Below, piece by piece: positions 1-12,600 of a stretch of 64,000 bases of DNA (position 1 is its first letter; every line of letters begins with the position of its first letter). Source of the stretch: Lumbricus rubellus (taxonomy: Eukaryota > Annelida > Clitellata > Crassiclitellata > Lumbricidae); the NCBI GenBank assembly GCA_945859605.1, contig OX243816.1, positions 36,263,307-36,327,306 on the forward strand, in the 5' to 3' direction. A program made the translations under genes and the position numbers. The notes under the pieces were generated by a model. The model ran no database searches. It worked only from the letters and a program-made list of their open reading frames with translations, and was not told where the DNA came from.

Positions 1-113
1 GATGTGTATACCGGGGTAGGTGTGTGTGTGCGTTTGTTTGTGTGTGGGCCTGTGTGTGTGTGTGTGTTTAGATGCAAGTGTGTAGGTGTGTGTTTGACTG
101 TTTGTGTGTGTAT

Positions 114-153
<40 letters not shown>

Positions 154-670
154 CAGTGTGTTTGTGTGTGTGTGTGTGACAGCGTGTTTATGTGTATGTT
201 ATGTTTTCGGTTTTTGTCATGTATTTGCCATTGTGTTTATGCTGTTGGTGACACACTGAGCCATGGATGCAAGCAGCGCAGGTTTATGGGCAGGCAATCA
301 AGCGTGTGTGTTTACGTTGCAATGCAACACAATACCACATATATATATAAAGGCCACGCAAGTCCAGGGCATTTGCCTATTGCCCTGGTTTAATTATCCT
401 GAATAAAGTTCCTGCTGTGTACACCGTAGAGGTACATTGAACATGTTCTCAATGCACCCTAAGGCACCCTTGTAATGGCATGGTCGTGTTACGGCACCAT
501 GTAGATTGTCGTATAAACTATTATTAATAATAATAATAAAAATAATAATAATAATGCACAGCTGCTTAACACCATCAGCTGATTTGTTGATGTAGTGCTA
601 TATGATTATCAGAAAGAAGTGCCTGAAATGAAGTTGATGAGACTGAGATTTGTGTTTATTATGTGTTCAG
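1..670. repeat. TG-rich simple repeat and intron sequence upstream of the first visible SLC22 exon
   Basis: Positions 1-180 are an imperfect (TG)n microsatellite with short interruptions. Positions 520-555 are an (AAT)n run. No coding exon is supported here. The segment should be the intron that precedes the exon at 671, which ends with a good acceptor (tgttcag). The N-terminal exons of the transporter must lie left of the window. Confidence 0.75.
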
Positions 671-3600
671 TGGAATCTTGTATGTGATCGAAGTTGGCTC
701 ATTGATCTCATCTCGACGATCTTCATGGGCGGTCGGTTGGTCGCCTGTCTGTCGTGTGGACCGATCTCAGACCGGTATGGTCTCCATCTTTGTCTTGTCT
801 GTCTCACTTCTATGGTCTCCATCTTTGTCTTGTCTGTCTCACTTCTATGGTCTCCATCTTTGTCTTGTCTGTCTCACTTCTATGGTCTCCATCTTTATCT
901 TGTCTGTTTCATTTCTATGGTCTCCATCTTTGTCTTGTCTGTCTCACTTCTATGCTCTCGAGCTTTATCTTGTCTGTCTGTCTGAATTCTATGGCGTCTC
1001 TAAACTAATTTGTTTCATTGTATTCATTGATCATTCACAGTTTATTGTAAAATCAATGTTTGAACGTCAAACTCCTTTGTTATAGTTCTGAGAAGCCAGG
1101 TGAACAGAAAGATACACGTGACATGGACAATGGACATAAGTAGAGTAGACAAGTAGGTCTTACTTGCTGACGTGCTTACATGCAGACGGACAGGCAGACA
1201 GGCAAGCAGACATACAGGCGGACAGACAGGCAAACAGACGTATCAATTGACTGACAGACAATGACAGACAATAACAGACATCATGATCAGAGAGGTCAAC
1301 AATGTCTGGCAACTGGTCCCATTAGAGTTAGACAAAACAATATTTACACAATTGAACTCAGCTGTGATGACGAATGTGTGAAGGACCCATTGACACGAAC
1401 GAAAGAACGAACGAACGAAAGAACGAACGAACGAACGAAAGAACGAACGAACGAGATTAGGCAGCCTTCAATTGCTCCAAATTACTTTATCATGCATTCA
1501 TATACAGAAACGGTTTCTTGATTATAACAGGTTCATTTTTTATGTGGCCAGCGATAAGAATTTTTATGAATGCTTATTGTCTCGCTGTCACAAGTCTTTT
1601 CCCTCTTCTTCTCTACGTGTGACCTTCAGTCTCTTCGGAAGCTTCTTCGTATAAGTTCGTGGTAGCGTAGGCCTATCCCTAGATAACTGTTTCATTAGCT
1701 AAATGGCTAGGTTAAAGAATCTACAGTCTTTCACTGTTTTGTTAACCAACAACGACGACGTGTTTAACTCTTCTTATTATACTCCAAAATCCGATATAAA
1801 GTAAAACGATCAGCAACAACACAACAATGACTACACTTGCGTTATCATAACAACTACACGACTACTATCTTCATCAGTCTACTCTATCGCAACTCAACAA
1901 CAACTCTTACAGCCTATCTCAACGGCTCTCAACACGCAACTCTCCTTCTTCACTTCCACTCCCTTCTTGTACAATTAACGTACGCTCGTCTAGACGTCAC
2001 GTGCTGTCCAGACAATCACCTGTGCAGACGCCGCGCGGCAATTTGCACCTGGCCTACTTACGTCGCTGTACGACAATCGGCGTGCACTGATTAAATTAGC
2101 TGACATTACCTCCTTCCTTTCTTTTGAAGAGAGCTAATTAATCTTAAAAATTAGCGAACGTATAATGCTTAAACTAAATACAAACAATTCTTATACTAAA
2201 TGCAATCACAAAATACCTTATACTACAATCTCGATAAGCAGTCTGCTACTACATTCAACTTTCCTTTCTTATAGTTCAACAGAATGTCAAAATTTTGCAA
2301 TGATAAAGACCATCTGACTAACTTAGCAGACTTCGACATTGACTCAGTCAAATAAACTAAAGGATTATGATCAGTGAACACATTAATCTTGGAACCAATA
2401 ATGATTTCTTTCAATTTGTTTAAAGCCCATATGATTGCATAGGCTTCCTTCTCAATCGTCGCCCATCTCCTCTGGGTATCTGTCAGCTTCTGGCTGATAA
2501 ATGAAACGGGACGTTCTATCCCCTCATCGTCCACTTGTGACAGCACAGCCCCCACAGCAAAATCACTGCTATCACAGTACAAATTAAATGGTTTGCCAAC
2601 CTCGAACATGTACAGAATAACATTCGATAAAACAATTTCTTTAAGAGAATCAAAAGATTTCTGGTGGTCCTGAGTCCAAATAATGTTCTCAGGTGTCTGC
2701 TTGCTAGTTAAATCTGTCAATGGTTTAGCAATCTCAGCAAAATTACAAATAAATTGTCTGTAGAAACCAAAGAATCTCAATCAATTAGTTAGCAAATGTT
2801 AGGATTCTTCGGGTTCAGCACCACTTCCTGTTCTACCAGTGTACATAATCCAGGTTTGTCCGAAACTCTGTCTGCATAACAGTTCAGTACATCCAGTAGC
2901 TGTTTCTGTTGCTCGCTTGTAAGATGTCCGATCTGTTCATAGTCCAATTGCAGCGATTTCTGTGTCGTCTCTGCATGGTCTTCTTTCAATGGTAGCTCTA
3001 CCACTGATCCGAATTCGTCGTCCTCTTCCACGATGAGACCACACGATAATGTTCTTGCGATGAACTTCCTCATTTTGTTGGCATGGACGATTCGTCGGCC
3101 GTTTTCATTCATATCTACCAGATACGAATACTTGGATCTTCTTTGTAGCACTGTACATGGACCATGCCATCGTGAGATCAATTTATTGGTTGACGTTGGA
3201 TACAGGACGATGACGTTTTCTCCTGGTTCGAATTCTTTATCCTTGGCCCTCTTGTTGTATTGACTGGCGTATTGTTTTTGCTTTTCCTCTGCACAATTCT
3301 CAGCAAATATCAAAGCTTTCTTCATGTCTGCTCTTAAGTTCTTCAGGTACTTTGCTGGTTGTACTCCAATGTTTGGCGGTAGATTTATTTCTTTGGTCCA
3401 GCTTTCCTTTAAGATAGTTAATGGTCCTCTTGGCATTTTTCCATACACCAGCAGATATGGTGCCACTCCTGTCGTTGCGTTAGGAACTTCTCTCAATGCC
3501 CATACGGTAAACGGAATGATTTTATGCCACTGTCTTGGATTTTCCACAATGACATGATGTACCATCTTCTTGAACGTCTGGTTCCATCTCTCGACTAATC

Positions 3601-6600
3601 CGGCTGCCTCTGGATGCCCCGGTGAATCGAATCGTGGACAGCATCCCATCAATTTCAAAAATTCTCTTGTAAGACTGGCTGTAAAATTTGTGCCTCTGTC
3701 GCTGGTGATCACAGACGGCACCCCCACGTCAATAAATAGCTTCATCAAAGCTTCGCACACAGCCTTAGCAGTCAATGACTTCAGCAAAAAGATTGTCGGC
3801 CATCTTGTACATGAATCCACTATGCACAAGCAATACTTATGCCCAGCTGCTGACTTCGGTTCTATTGGGCCTACCACGTCCATAGTCATCCGTCGGAATG
3901 GCACATCTTCCCTTGGAATTGGTGTAATCGGCACTCGATCCATCACCAAACTTCGTGCCTTCAGCTGACACTTCTCACAGGACTTACAAAATTTCACCAC
4001 GTCTCGACGCATCTTTGGCCAGACAAAGGACAACTTGATTCTCTCTCGTGTCTTCTCTTCTCCCAAGTGTCCGCCAAATACTGACTCGTGAGCTAATTCC
4101 ATTACTTGAATTCTTCTCTCTTTCGGTAACACCAACTGATACACAAGCTGATCCAGCATTTGATGCTTCTTATACAGCAATCCATTCACCACGCTAAACT
4201 CTGATCCTTGGTCTTCAGCGATCCTCCACCACGATTTCAGTGACTCGTCATTTCTCTGCTGCTCCTCGAATTTCTTCGCATCTTCCAGCTGTCTTTCATC
4301 GTTCGAATTCTCTGTGAACAAGTCCCTCATACTTGTCTCCAGTTCAGCGTCGCTTCCGGAATCTTCACTATCATTTCGTTCACATGCAGCCATCTCTTCT
4401 TCAGTTTCATTGTTCTCAGATGTTGTTCTTTCGTCATCTTGGATGCTGAGTTCATCTTCGCTTTCCGTGTCATCTTCTTGCGAACTTTCGTTTATCGTTT
4501 CATCTTCTCCGTCTTCGACTTCTGCTCTCCGACTTTGTGCTCTTGTAGTCACATTCGCTTGTAGCTCTCCTTGCAATATACTGATTGGTGGAACCTCTTT
4601 CAGTTCTGCAATTATCTCTGGATGTAGCAGGAACTTTTCTGGATTTTCTTTACACAGTTCTGCTGAAATGCTGGCACACACTAAAGTTAAATATGGCGCG
4701 ATATTTATTGTCCTGTCCTCTGTAGCTGTTCCTTCGTTACGACCGCTCATCCGCACTTCGATTTTCACCAACTTAGCTGGAATCGGCTCTCCAGCTACAC
4801 ATTGCAAATGAACTCTGCCGATTTCTTCTACTGTCGTTCCTTTCAGTAGTTCCTCGTTGATTACTGGTATCTCGGTCCCCGAGTCAATCAACGCCTCGAC
4901 TTGCACAGGCTGCCCATCAGTCCCACGTATCTCCACATTTACATGCTGCAACGATATCTTCTTTATGCGTTGACACTCCTCTTTACTTTTTGTTTCTCGA
5001 CAATTTTCTGCAATGGAAGTAGTCTTTATCGCTTCTTTCAGTATGGTGAACTGCGGCGTACACTTCATCACTGACTTTACTTCTGTTTCTTGGTTGCATT
5101 GTTCTTCCCAACCAGGAGGTGCATTTATCACTTGTATCTGGTTTACTCGAAGATTTTCTGCACTTCTGCTAAAGTTCTTCCTCAGATTTGCCGCTCCTGG
5201 TGCTTGGCAATGTTTTATTAGGTGTTTATCAGAATTGCAATTGTGGCAACGCTTCTTGATAAAACTTCTTTGCTCCTTGTTCTCCCACTTGTTGTACGGC
5301 GTGTAAGATGCATTACTTTCTGTTGGGCGTCCCAGCGGCGGAGTTCGATTGTAGGCTTGTCTGTCCCACGTTGACTGTTGTTTATCTTGCGACCACTGCT
5401 TTCCAGAATAATCATCTTTCTTTGCATCATTACTCTTGGCTTGGCTTCCGGTGTCTTTGCTATCCTTGTTCCACTTGGGTTGCTTTGGACTATTGTCCCA
5501 TGCTTCAAATTTCGGTTTGTCTTGGAACATCACACCAATCCGATTGTTTACATGTATATCTGCGAGATCTGCAACATTACTAGCTTCCAAGCATTCTGTG
5601 CCCTCTTTTGCTAAGACAAACTGCAGTGGACCTGGTGGTAAACATTCTTTCAGCTTATCCGCCACTAACAAATCAAACAGCTTCTCGTAGTCTTTGTCCA
5701 CTCGTCTACTTCGGACATAATAATTCAACAGGTTCTTCAGCCTAGCCGTGAACATCGTATACGTTTCTTCGGCTGTCTTCTTGGCATCTGCAAACCTTGA
5801 CCTGTACTCACGAGCTGTTAATTTGAATTCCTTCAACAAGTGCTCTTTCACTGCATCGTATTTATCTAAATTCTCAAATGATAATCGATTCAATACCGTT
5901 CGTGCTCTCGGGGTCATCAATGGCAACAACAATTTCACCCAGTACTGCTTTTCCACAGCGAAGCTATTGAATGCATTCTCCACGGTCTCAAAATATAATG
6001 GCACTTCCATCATATCATACGGCATCTTAGGCAATACATGCTTCATGGCATCACCAATCTTCTTGATCTTGGACACCATTGTCTCACTTTCTCTGAGCCT
6101 AATCTGTTCTGACACTTCTCGGCTCTTACGATCATCTTCGTCTCTCTTCTTCAGTCGATCTTGATCTTCGATTCTCCGCAGTTCTTCTTGTTCTATCTTC
6201 TGCTGCAACAGTTCTAACTGCTTTCTGCGTTCTTCTTTTTCAATGGCCATTTCTTTAAGTTGAGCCTCCTTGATAGCAAGTTTCTTTTGTTCTAACTGCA
6301 TCTGCTCTTCTCTTTCTCTTTCTGCTTTTTCCAAATTGTCTTTTTCAGCTTGCAATTCTTCCTGACGAATTTCTTCGGCTCTCTCCAGTTCTTGTAAACG
6401 CATCTTCTCCTTTTCTTCCTCACGAGCCTTTTTGTCCTCAATCTGCTGCTTTCGTATTTCTTCATCGCTTTTTCTTGCTTTTTCGTACTCTATCATTAAC
6501 TCCATCCTTCGTCGTTCTGCTTCGTCACGATCTAATTTCATTTGTTCTAACTGAAGCTGGAACTGTTGCTTCTGCATGTCTATCTCTTGTTGTCTTATCC

Positions 6601-9600
6601 TTTCTAATTTTTCTGCTCTTTCCGCTCGTTGCTCCTCTTTCTCTTTCTCCTCTTGTTTACGCTCTTTCTCCTCTTGTTTACGCTCTTTCTCCTCTTGTCT
6701 GCGCTGCTCTTCTTTCTCTTTTTCTTCTTGTTTACGCTCTTTCTCCTCTTGTTTACGCTGCTCTTCTTTCTGCTTCTCTTCTTGTCTACTCATCATCATG
6801 AATTGTAGCAACGCCTCTATAGACATCGGTGCCTCAAGCTTCTCCACTGGCTTCTCCGCAGCGCCTCCGACAGCACCTTCTTCTTCTTTCTTAGCCCAAA
6901 CCTCGGCTAAATTTCTCATCAATTCTTCCCTCGACATTTGTTCAACTTCTTCTGCGTCTAGATCTGCTTCAATTAGCAGTTTTATCAGTCTATCAGTAGA
7001 CATTTTCTTAATATTTGCTTGCTTTTTCTCCGTAAGTTTCTCCATCTTACTTCTTTACTTTACAGATGCTCGATAAATTAGTAGACTACTCTTCAAATGT
7101 TTGCAATTGACTGACTTCAATTCTTTATGCAAACTTCAATAGACAAGCAAGTTTTTTCTACCTCGTAGTCGTTGTGTTGTCGTTTCTCACTGACGTACGG
7201 ATGCTCGATGTATCGTTGCTTCTCCCGTGTGCTCGGCTCCTCGATAAATTCGCAGCGTCCGTTCCTCCACAACGTCTGTTGATTGAATAGAATCCCTCCG
7301 TTCGTAACTACGATCGTTCTCCTGCAACTTGGATCGTTATCCTGCAACTTGGATCGTTATCCTGCAACTTGGATCGTTATCTCACCGCAACGACACCAAA
7401 TGTCACAAGTCTTTTCCCTCTTCTTCTCTACGTGTGACCTTCAGTCTCTTCGGAAGCTTCTTCGTATAAGTTCGTGGTAGCGTAGGCCTATCCCTAGATA
7501 ACTGTTTCATTAGCTAAATGGCTAGGTTAAAGAATCTACAGTCTTTCACTGTTTTGTTAACCAACAACGACGACGTGTTTAACTCTTCTTATTATACTCC
7601 AAAATCCGATATAAAGTAAAACGATCAGCAACAACACAACAATGACTACACTTGCGTTATCATAACAACTACACGACTACTATCTTCATCAGTCTACTCT
7701 ATCGCAACTCAACAACAACTCTTACAGCCTATCTCAACGGCTCTCAACACGCAACTCTCCTTCTTCACTTCCACTCCCTTCTTGTACAATTAACGTACGC
7801 TCGTCTAGACGTCACGTGCTGTCCAGACAATCACCTGTGCAGACGCCGCGCGGCAATTTGCACCTGGCCTACTTACGTCGCTGTACGACAATCGGCGTGC
7901 ACTGATTAAATTAGCTGACACTCGCTTTCTAGCATCTCAATTGCAAATGTATGTATGTATGTATGTATGCATGTATGTATGTATGTATGTATGTATGTAT
8001 GTATGTATGTATGTATGTATGTATGTATGTATGTATGTATGTATGTATGTATGTATGTATGTATGTATGTATGTATGTATGTATGTATGTATGTATGTAT
8101 ACATGTATGTATGTATGTATGTATGTATGTATGTATGTATGTATGTGCGTGTGCGACAATACATCAAGGGGTAATGCCTACACTGTGCAAGAGGTTGAGA
8201 TCACACTGTGATCACAATGTGCATGTGCACTGTAAAAGATAAAGATATCACTCATTTACGTATCTCTAGCGGAACTCCTAAGTGCACTAAGGTAATGGTA
8301 AAGCATTTATTTACATGCCTGAAGAAACACTATAGAAACTCATTAAATGAAAAATTTGACTTACTTTTTTACATGCCTGTTAGGAATTTGCATGAAACAT
8401 AGAATAAAACTGTGTGTGTGTGTTCGTTTCTGTATGTATGTACGTATGATTGTATGTATGTATGTAAACTTGTTTATTTATTTTTCACAAGCAAAAGCAA
8501 AATGCTTACTTCCTTGCATATCCATATTGAACTTGCATGCTTATGCTTACACACTTGTATTGAATCTCCTAAGGTTAACATGATAGGCAAGAGCACTGTA
8601 TGGCTCAATGACTGATTGAATAAATTATAATTTCTCTTCTTGTGTATGGTTTTGAACTACCTCTGAGATGATTAAATGTATAGGGACTTGGTGTAAGTCC
8701 TCAGCACATAATTGTTTAGCACCATTGACTGTTCTGGGACTGTATACATATAAGCCCCTATTTGGGTGGAGGTTATTGTTAGAGTTCTGTGGCTAATAAA
8801 ATGCACATTACATTTTTAAATTTTTTCTAGTTTTGGTCGAAAGCCAACGGTTCTAGTATTTCATGCGATAAAGATGGTTGGCTCCATTATGTCGATCTAC
8901 GCCTCAAACTACATCATCTACGTCATTGCTCGATTCTTCGTGGCGTTTGGCTCCACTGGTTCCGGACTGGCTGTTTTCGTCATCTGTGAGTTCTTTACAT
9001 CTACATGTATTGTCATTCTGAGTTTTTACATCTATTGTCATTATGAGTTTCTTATAATCTATTGTCATTATGAGTTCTTTACATCTATTGTCATTATGAG
9101 TTTTTGTACATCTATTGTCATTATGAGTTTCTTACATCTATTGTCATTATGAGTTCTTTACATCTATTGTCATTTTGAGTTTCTTACATCTATTGTCATT
9201 ATGAGTTCCTTATTCTCCATAGAAATATCTGGTGAATCATTGCTACAGTGACATAGAAATGATTAGATATATAAGAAGAATTTAGACTGGGGTGGCAAAA
9301 ACCCATCAGTGTCCAAGATACTCAGAATTGTCCACTACACACTGTCATAAATTGTAAGTCTAGGTAGGCCCATCAAAGTGAAATCATATGCAACTAACTT
9401 GAGCTAATCTCTAAGAAATTCCTACTGCGATCCAGATAGCTGTATACTCAACAATGTCAACTGCGTACTTTGTGTCGGAAAACACACCATTGTAATTTAG
9501 GCCTTCGACACAATAACATATTTATTGCCATTGATCGAGACTTATCTGCTCTGGTGAGACATCTGGCAATAAGTGCTTAGTGATGACTTCTGCAGCTGAA

Positions 9601-12600
9601 ATTTAGAACATGGCTAGAACTATCACAAAGATATTTTGTTCATAATTTTTATGGTATTTGAATAAGGAAAAAGCCTGGTGTGAAGATGTGACTGAACATT
9701 TAGGTTTATAAATGTGCTTTATTGTCAGATAAATATGACTGACAGAGGAGTTCTGGTGACAATATTGTCTTATGGTTTCGAAATGCCAGAGTGACAAAAA
9801 AATTTATATGTGAATTTATTACTTTACTGGATTGTTGGATGATTTTTAATAACAAATCTGATTGACTGGAGTCTGTGTTTTAATTACAAGGTACTAACTG
9901 GCTGATTGGCTGGGTTTTAAACTTTGTATGTGGTTGGCTGGATCACCAGTTAAATGACTGATTGAGTGACTGATAGATTGTTTGATTATTAAATTGAAAG
10001 ATTGAAATACATTGTGATGAAGAAATTAACAAGTTATTAAAAATAATTAGTTATAAATAATTGTCTGTCACATAACGAATCGATTAATTGACGCACCTTG
10101 ATTGTTTCTACCTGTGCAGTGTCTGAGGTGACAGGTGAGAGTTGGCGCCATATCTTTGGCATCGGATGGAACGTGTTGTTGACGGTTGGCATCGTGACGC
10201 TTCCAGCCGTGGCGTACGTTGTGCGTGACTATGTCTACCTGCAGATGATCTACACCTGGCCTCAGATCATTCTCTTCATCTACATCCTGTGAGTACATCT
10301 GTGCCTTTGTGGGATGATGATGATGACGATGATGATGACGATGACAACGATTACGATGATGATTACGATGATTACGATGATGACGATGATGATGACGACG
10401 ACGATGATGATTAGAATGACAATGATGAGGATTATGGTCGTTATGGTGGCAACAATGAAGACGACAATGGTTACATGATGATTACAAAGACTCTGATGAG
10501 GATGATAACAATTAGGCTGATGATGACGACAAGGAAAATGGCAATGATGATAAGAATGATTATGATATTGATTATGATGAGTATTGGTGACAATGGGGGA
10601 TGATGGAGCCCTATGGTGATGACAAGTGTGATGATGATGATGACAAGGACAATAATGGTTATGATGATGATGATGATATCAGCGTAGTCTTTGTCATCTT
10701 TTATATGATGTGTTCAGGATGCTGGATGAATCTCCGAGATGGTTGATGTCCTGTGGCCGAACACGAGATGCGCTGAAGGTCTTACGGAAGATAGCAGCCG
10801 TCAATCGACGTCAACTGCCGGACACGCCAGAAATATACACCCTTAAACAACCGAAGGTATGTTGGAAGAAATTTACACCAAATTAAGGTACATTGGCAGA
10901 AATTTACACCAAAGTACATGTAAGGTACATCTGGCAGAAATTTACACCAAAGTAAGGTACAACTGGCAAAAATTTACACCAAAGTAAGGTACATTGGCAG
11001 AAATTTACACCAAAGTAAGTTACATTGGCAGAAATTTACACCAAAGTAAGTTACATTGGCAGAAATTTACACAAAAGTAAGGTACATTGGCAGAAATTTA
11101 CACCAAAGTAAGATACATGTACATTGGCAGAAATTTACACCCTTAAGCAACCGAAGGTACGTTGGCAGAAATTTACACCAAAGTAAGGTACATTGGCAGA
11201 AATTTACACACTTAAGCAACCGAAGGTACGTTGGCAGAAATTTACACAAAAGTAAGGTACATTGGCAGAAATTTACACCAAAGTAAGTTACATTGGCAGA
11301 AATTTACACCAAAGTAAGTTACATTGGCAGAAATTTACGCCAAAGTAAGTTACATTGGCAGAAATTTACACAAAAGTAAGGTACATTGGCAGAAATTTAC
11401 ACCAAAGTAAGTTACATTGGCAGAAATTTACACCAAAGTAAGTTACATTGGCAGAAATTTACACCAAAGTAAGTTACATTGGCAGAAATTTACACAAAAG
11501 TAAGGTACATTGGCAGAAATTTACACCAAAGTAAGATACATGTACATTGGCAGAAATTTACACCCTTAAGCAACCGAAGGTACGTTGGCAGAAATTTACA
11601 CCAAAGTAAGGTACATTGGCAGAAATTTACACACTTAAGCAACCGAAGGTACGTTGGCAGAAATTTACACAAAAGTAAGGTACATTGGCAGAAATTTACA
11701 CCAAAGTAAGTTACATTGGCAGAAATTTACACCAAAGTAAGTTACATTGGCAGAAATTTACGCCAAAGTAAGTTACATTGGCAGAAATTTACACAAAAGT
11801 AAGGTACATTGGCAGAAATTTACACCAAAGTAAGTTACATTGGCAGAAATTTACACCAAAGTAAGTTACATTGGCAGAAATTTACACCAAAGTAAGTTAC
11901 ATTGGCAGAAATTTACACAAAAGTAAGGTACATTGGCAGAAATTTACACCAAAGTAAGTTACATTGGCAGAAATTTACGCCAAAGTAAGTTACATTGGCA
12001 GAAATTTACACCAAGTAAGGTACATTGGCAGAAATTTACGCCAAGTAAGGTACATTGGCAGAAATTTACACGAAAGTAAGTTACATTGGCAGAAATTTAC
12101 ACCCTAAAACGACCTAAGGTACATTGGCAATATGTGTGGCAGAAACTTAAGGTACATTAGCAGAAATTTACACCCTTGGTGTGGTAGAGACATTGCCACA
12201 CACCTTTGTATAGTAGGCTGAGAAAATTATGTCTTTAGCACGTCATACCCATACCTGCCTGAGGGCTAGCTTTAGGGATGACTCTTCTTCTTTTACTTTA
12301 CATATGTTTATTTTTTTCAGACGAAACAATTTAAGAAGTCCCAACCCAGCGTTATGGAGATGTTGTCCACACCTGTTCTTCGAATGAGGAGTTTCATACT
12401 TTGGCTCAATTGGTGAGTTTAGTTTTTTTCTGGTCTCTCTTTGTTTCGGCACTTGATTTTTTTATTAATAATTATTACCAGATGTTGAGTTTACATGGTA
12501 TTCATGTACACTGCTGAGACAATGCTGAGTTCAGCTAAAATGTTGATTAGTAATTTGTGTGATTATAACTTTGCTTGTCCATAGTTTGTAGATAGTTGAC

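Larger units (their letters stand above)
1581..7925 (-). mobile_element. Full-length Ty3/gypsy-class LTR retrotransposon with integrase before RT (Gmr1-like), RT core deleted
   Basis: The element runs 1586-7920 (6,335 bp) and is flanked by the 5-bp target-site duplication ctcgc at 1581-1585 and 7921-7925. Both 520-bp LTRs begin TG and end CA. Read on the minus strand, domains run gag coiled coil, CCHC knuckle, aspartic protease, acidic linker, integrase, start of RT, end of RT, RNase H; there is no env. Integrase upstream of RT is the Gmr1 arrangement, unlike ordinary gypsy elements. The RT palm between about 2789 and 2780 is absent, so this copy could not encode its own functional reverse transcriptase. 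I saw no LTR-LTR difference by eye, suggesting recent insertion. It lies antisense in an SLC22 intron. Confidence 0.95.

Noticed and set aside
1..180. Telomere-like TG repeat
   Set aside because: It is an irregular (TG)n microsatellite without a TTAGGG-type unit, and coding exons continue on its right side.
1837..2094. 85-codon frame in each LTR
   Set aside because: It sits entirely in an LTR, lacks any motif, and is repeated only because the LTRs are identical.
3033..7076. Plus-strand open frames over the retrotransposon
   Set aside because: They are shadows of the long minus-strand gag-pol frame, which has clear family motifs.
7929..8242. Open frames encoding MYVC or TYIH repeats
   Set aside because: They are translations of the (ATGT)n microsatellite, open in several frames on both strands.
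10857..12175. CRISPR-like regular array
   Set aside because: Units are contiguous without unique spacers, the host is a spliced eukaryotic genome, and the unit derives from the adjacent exon.
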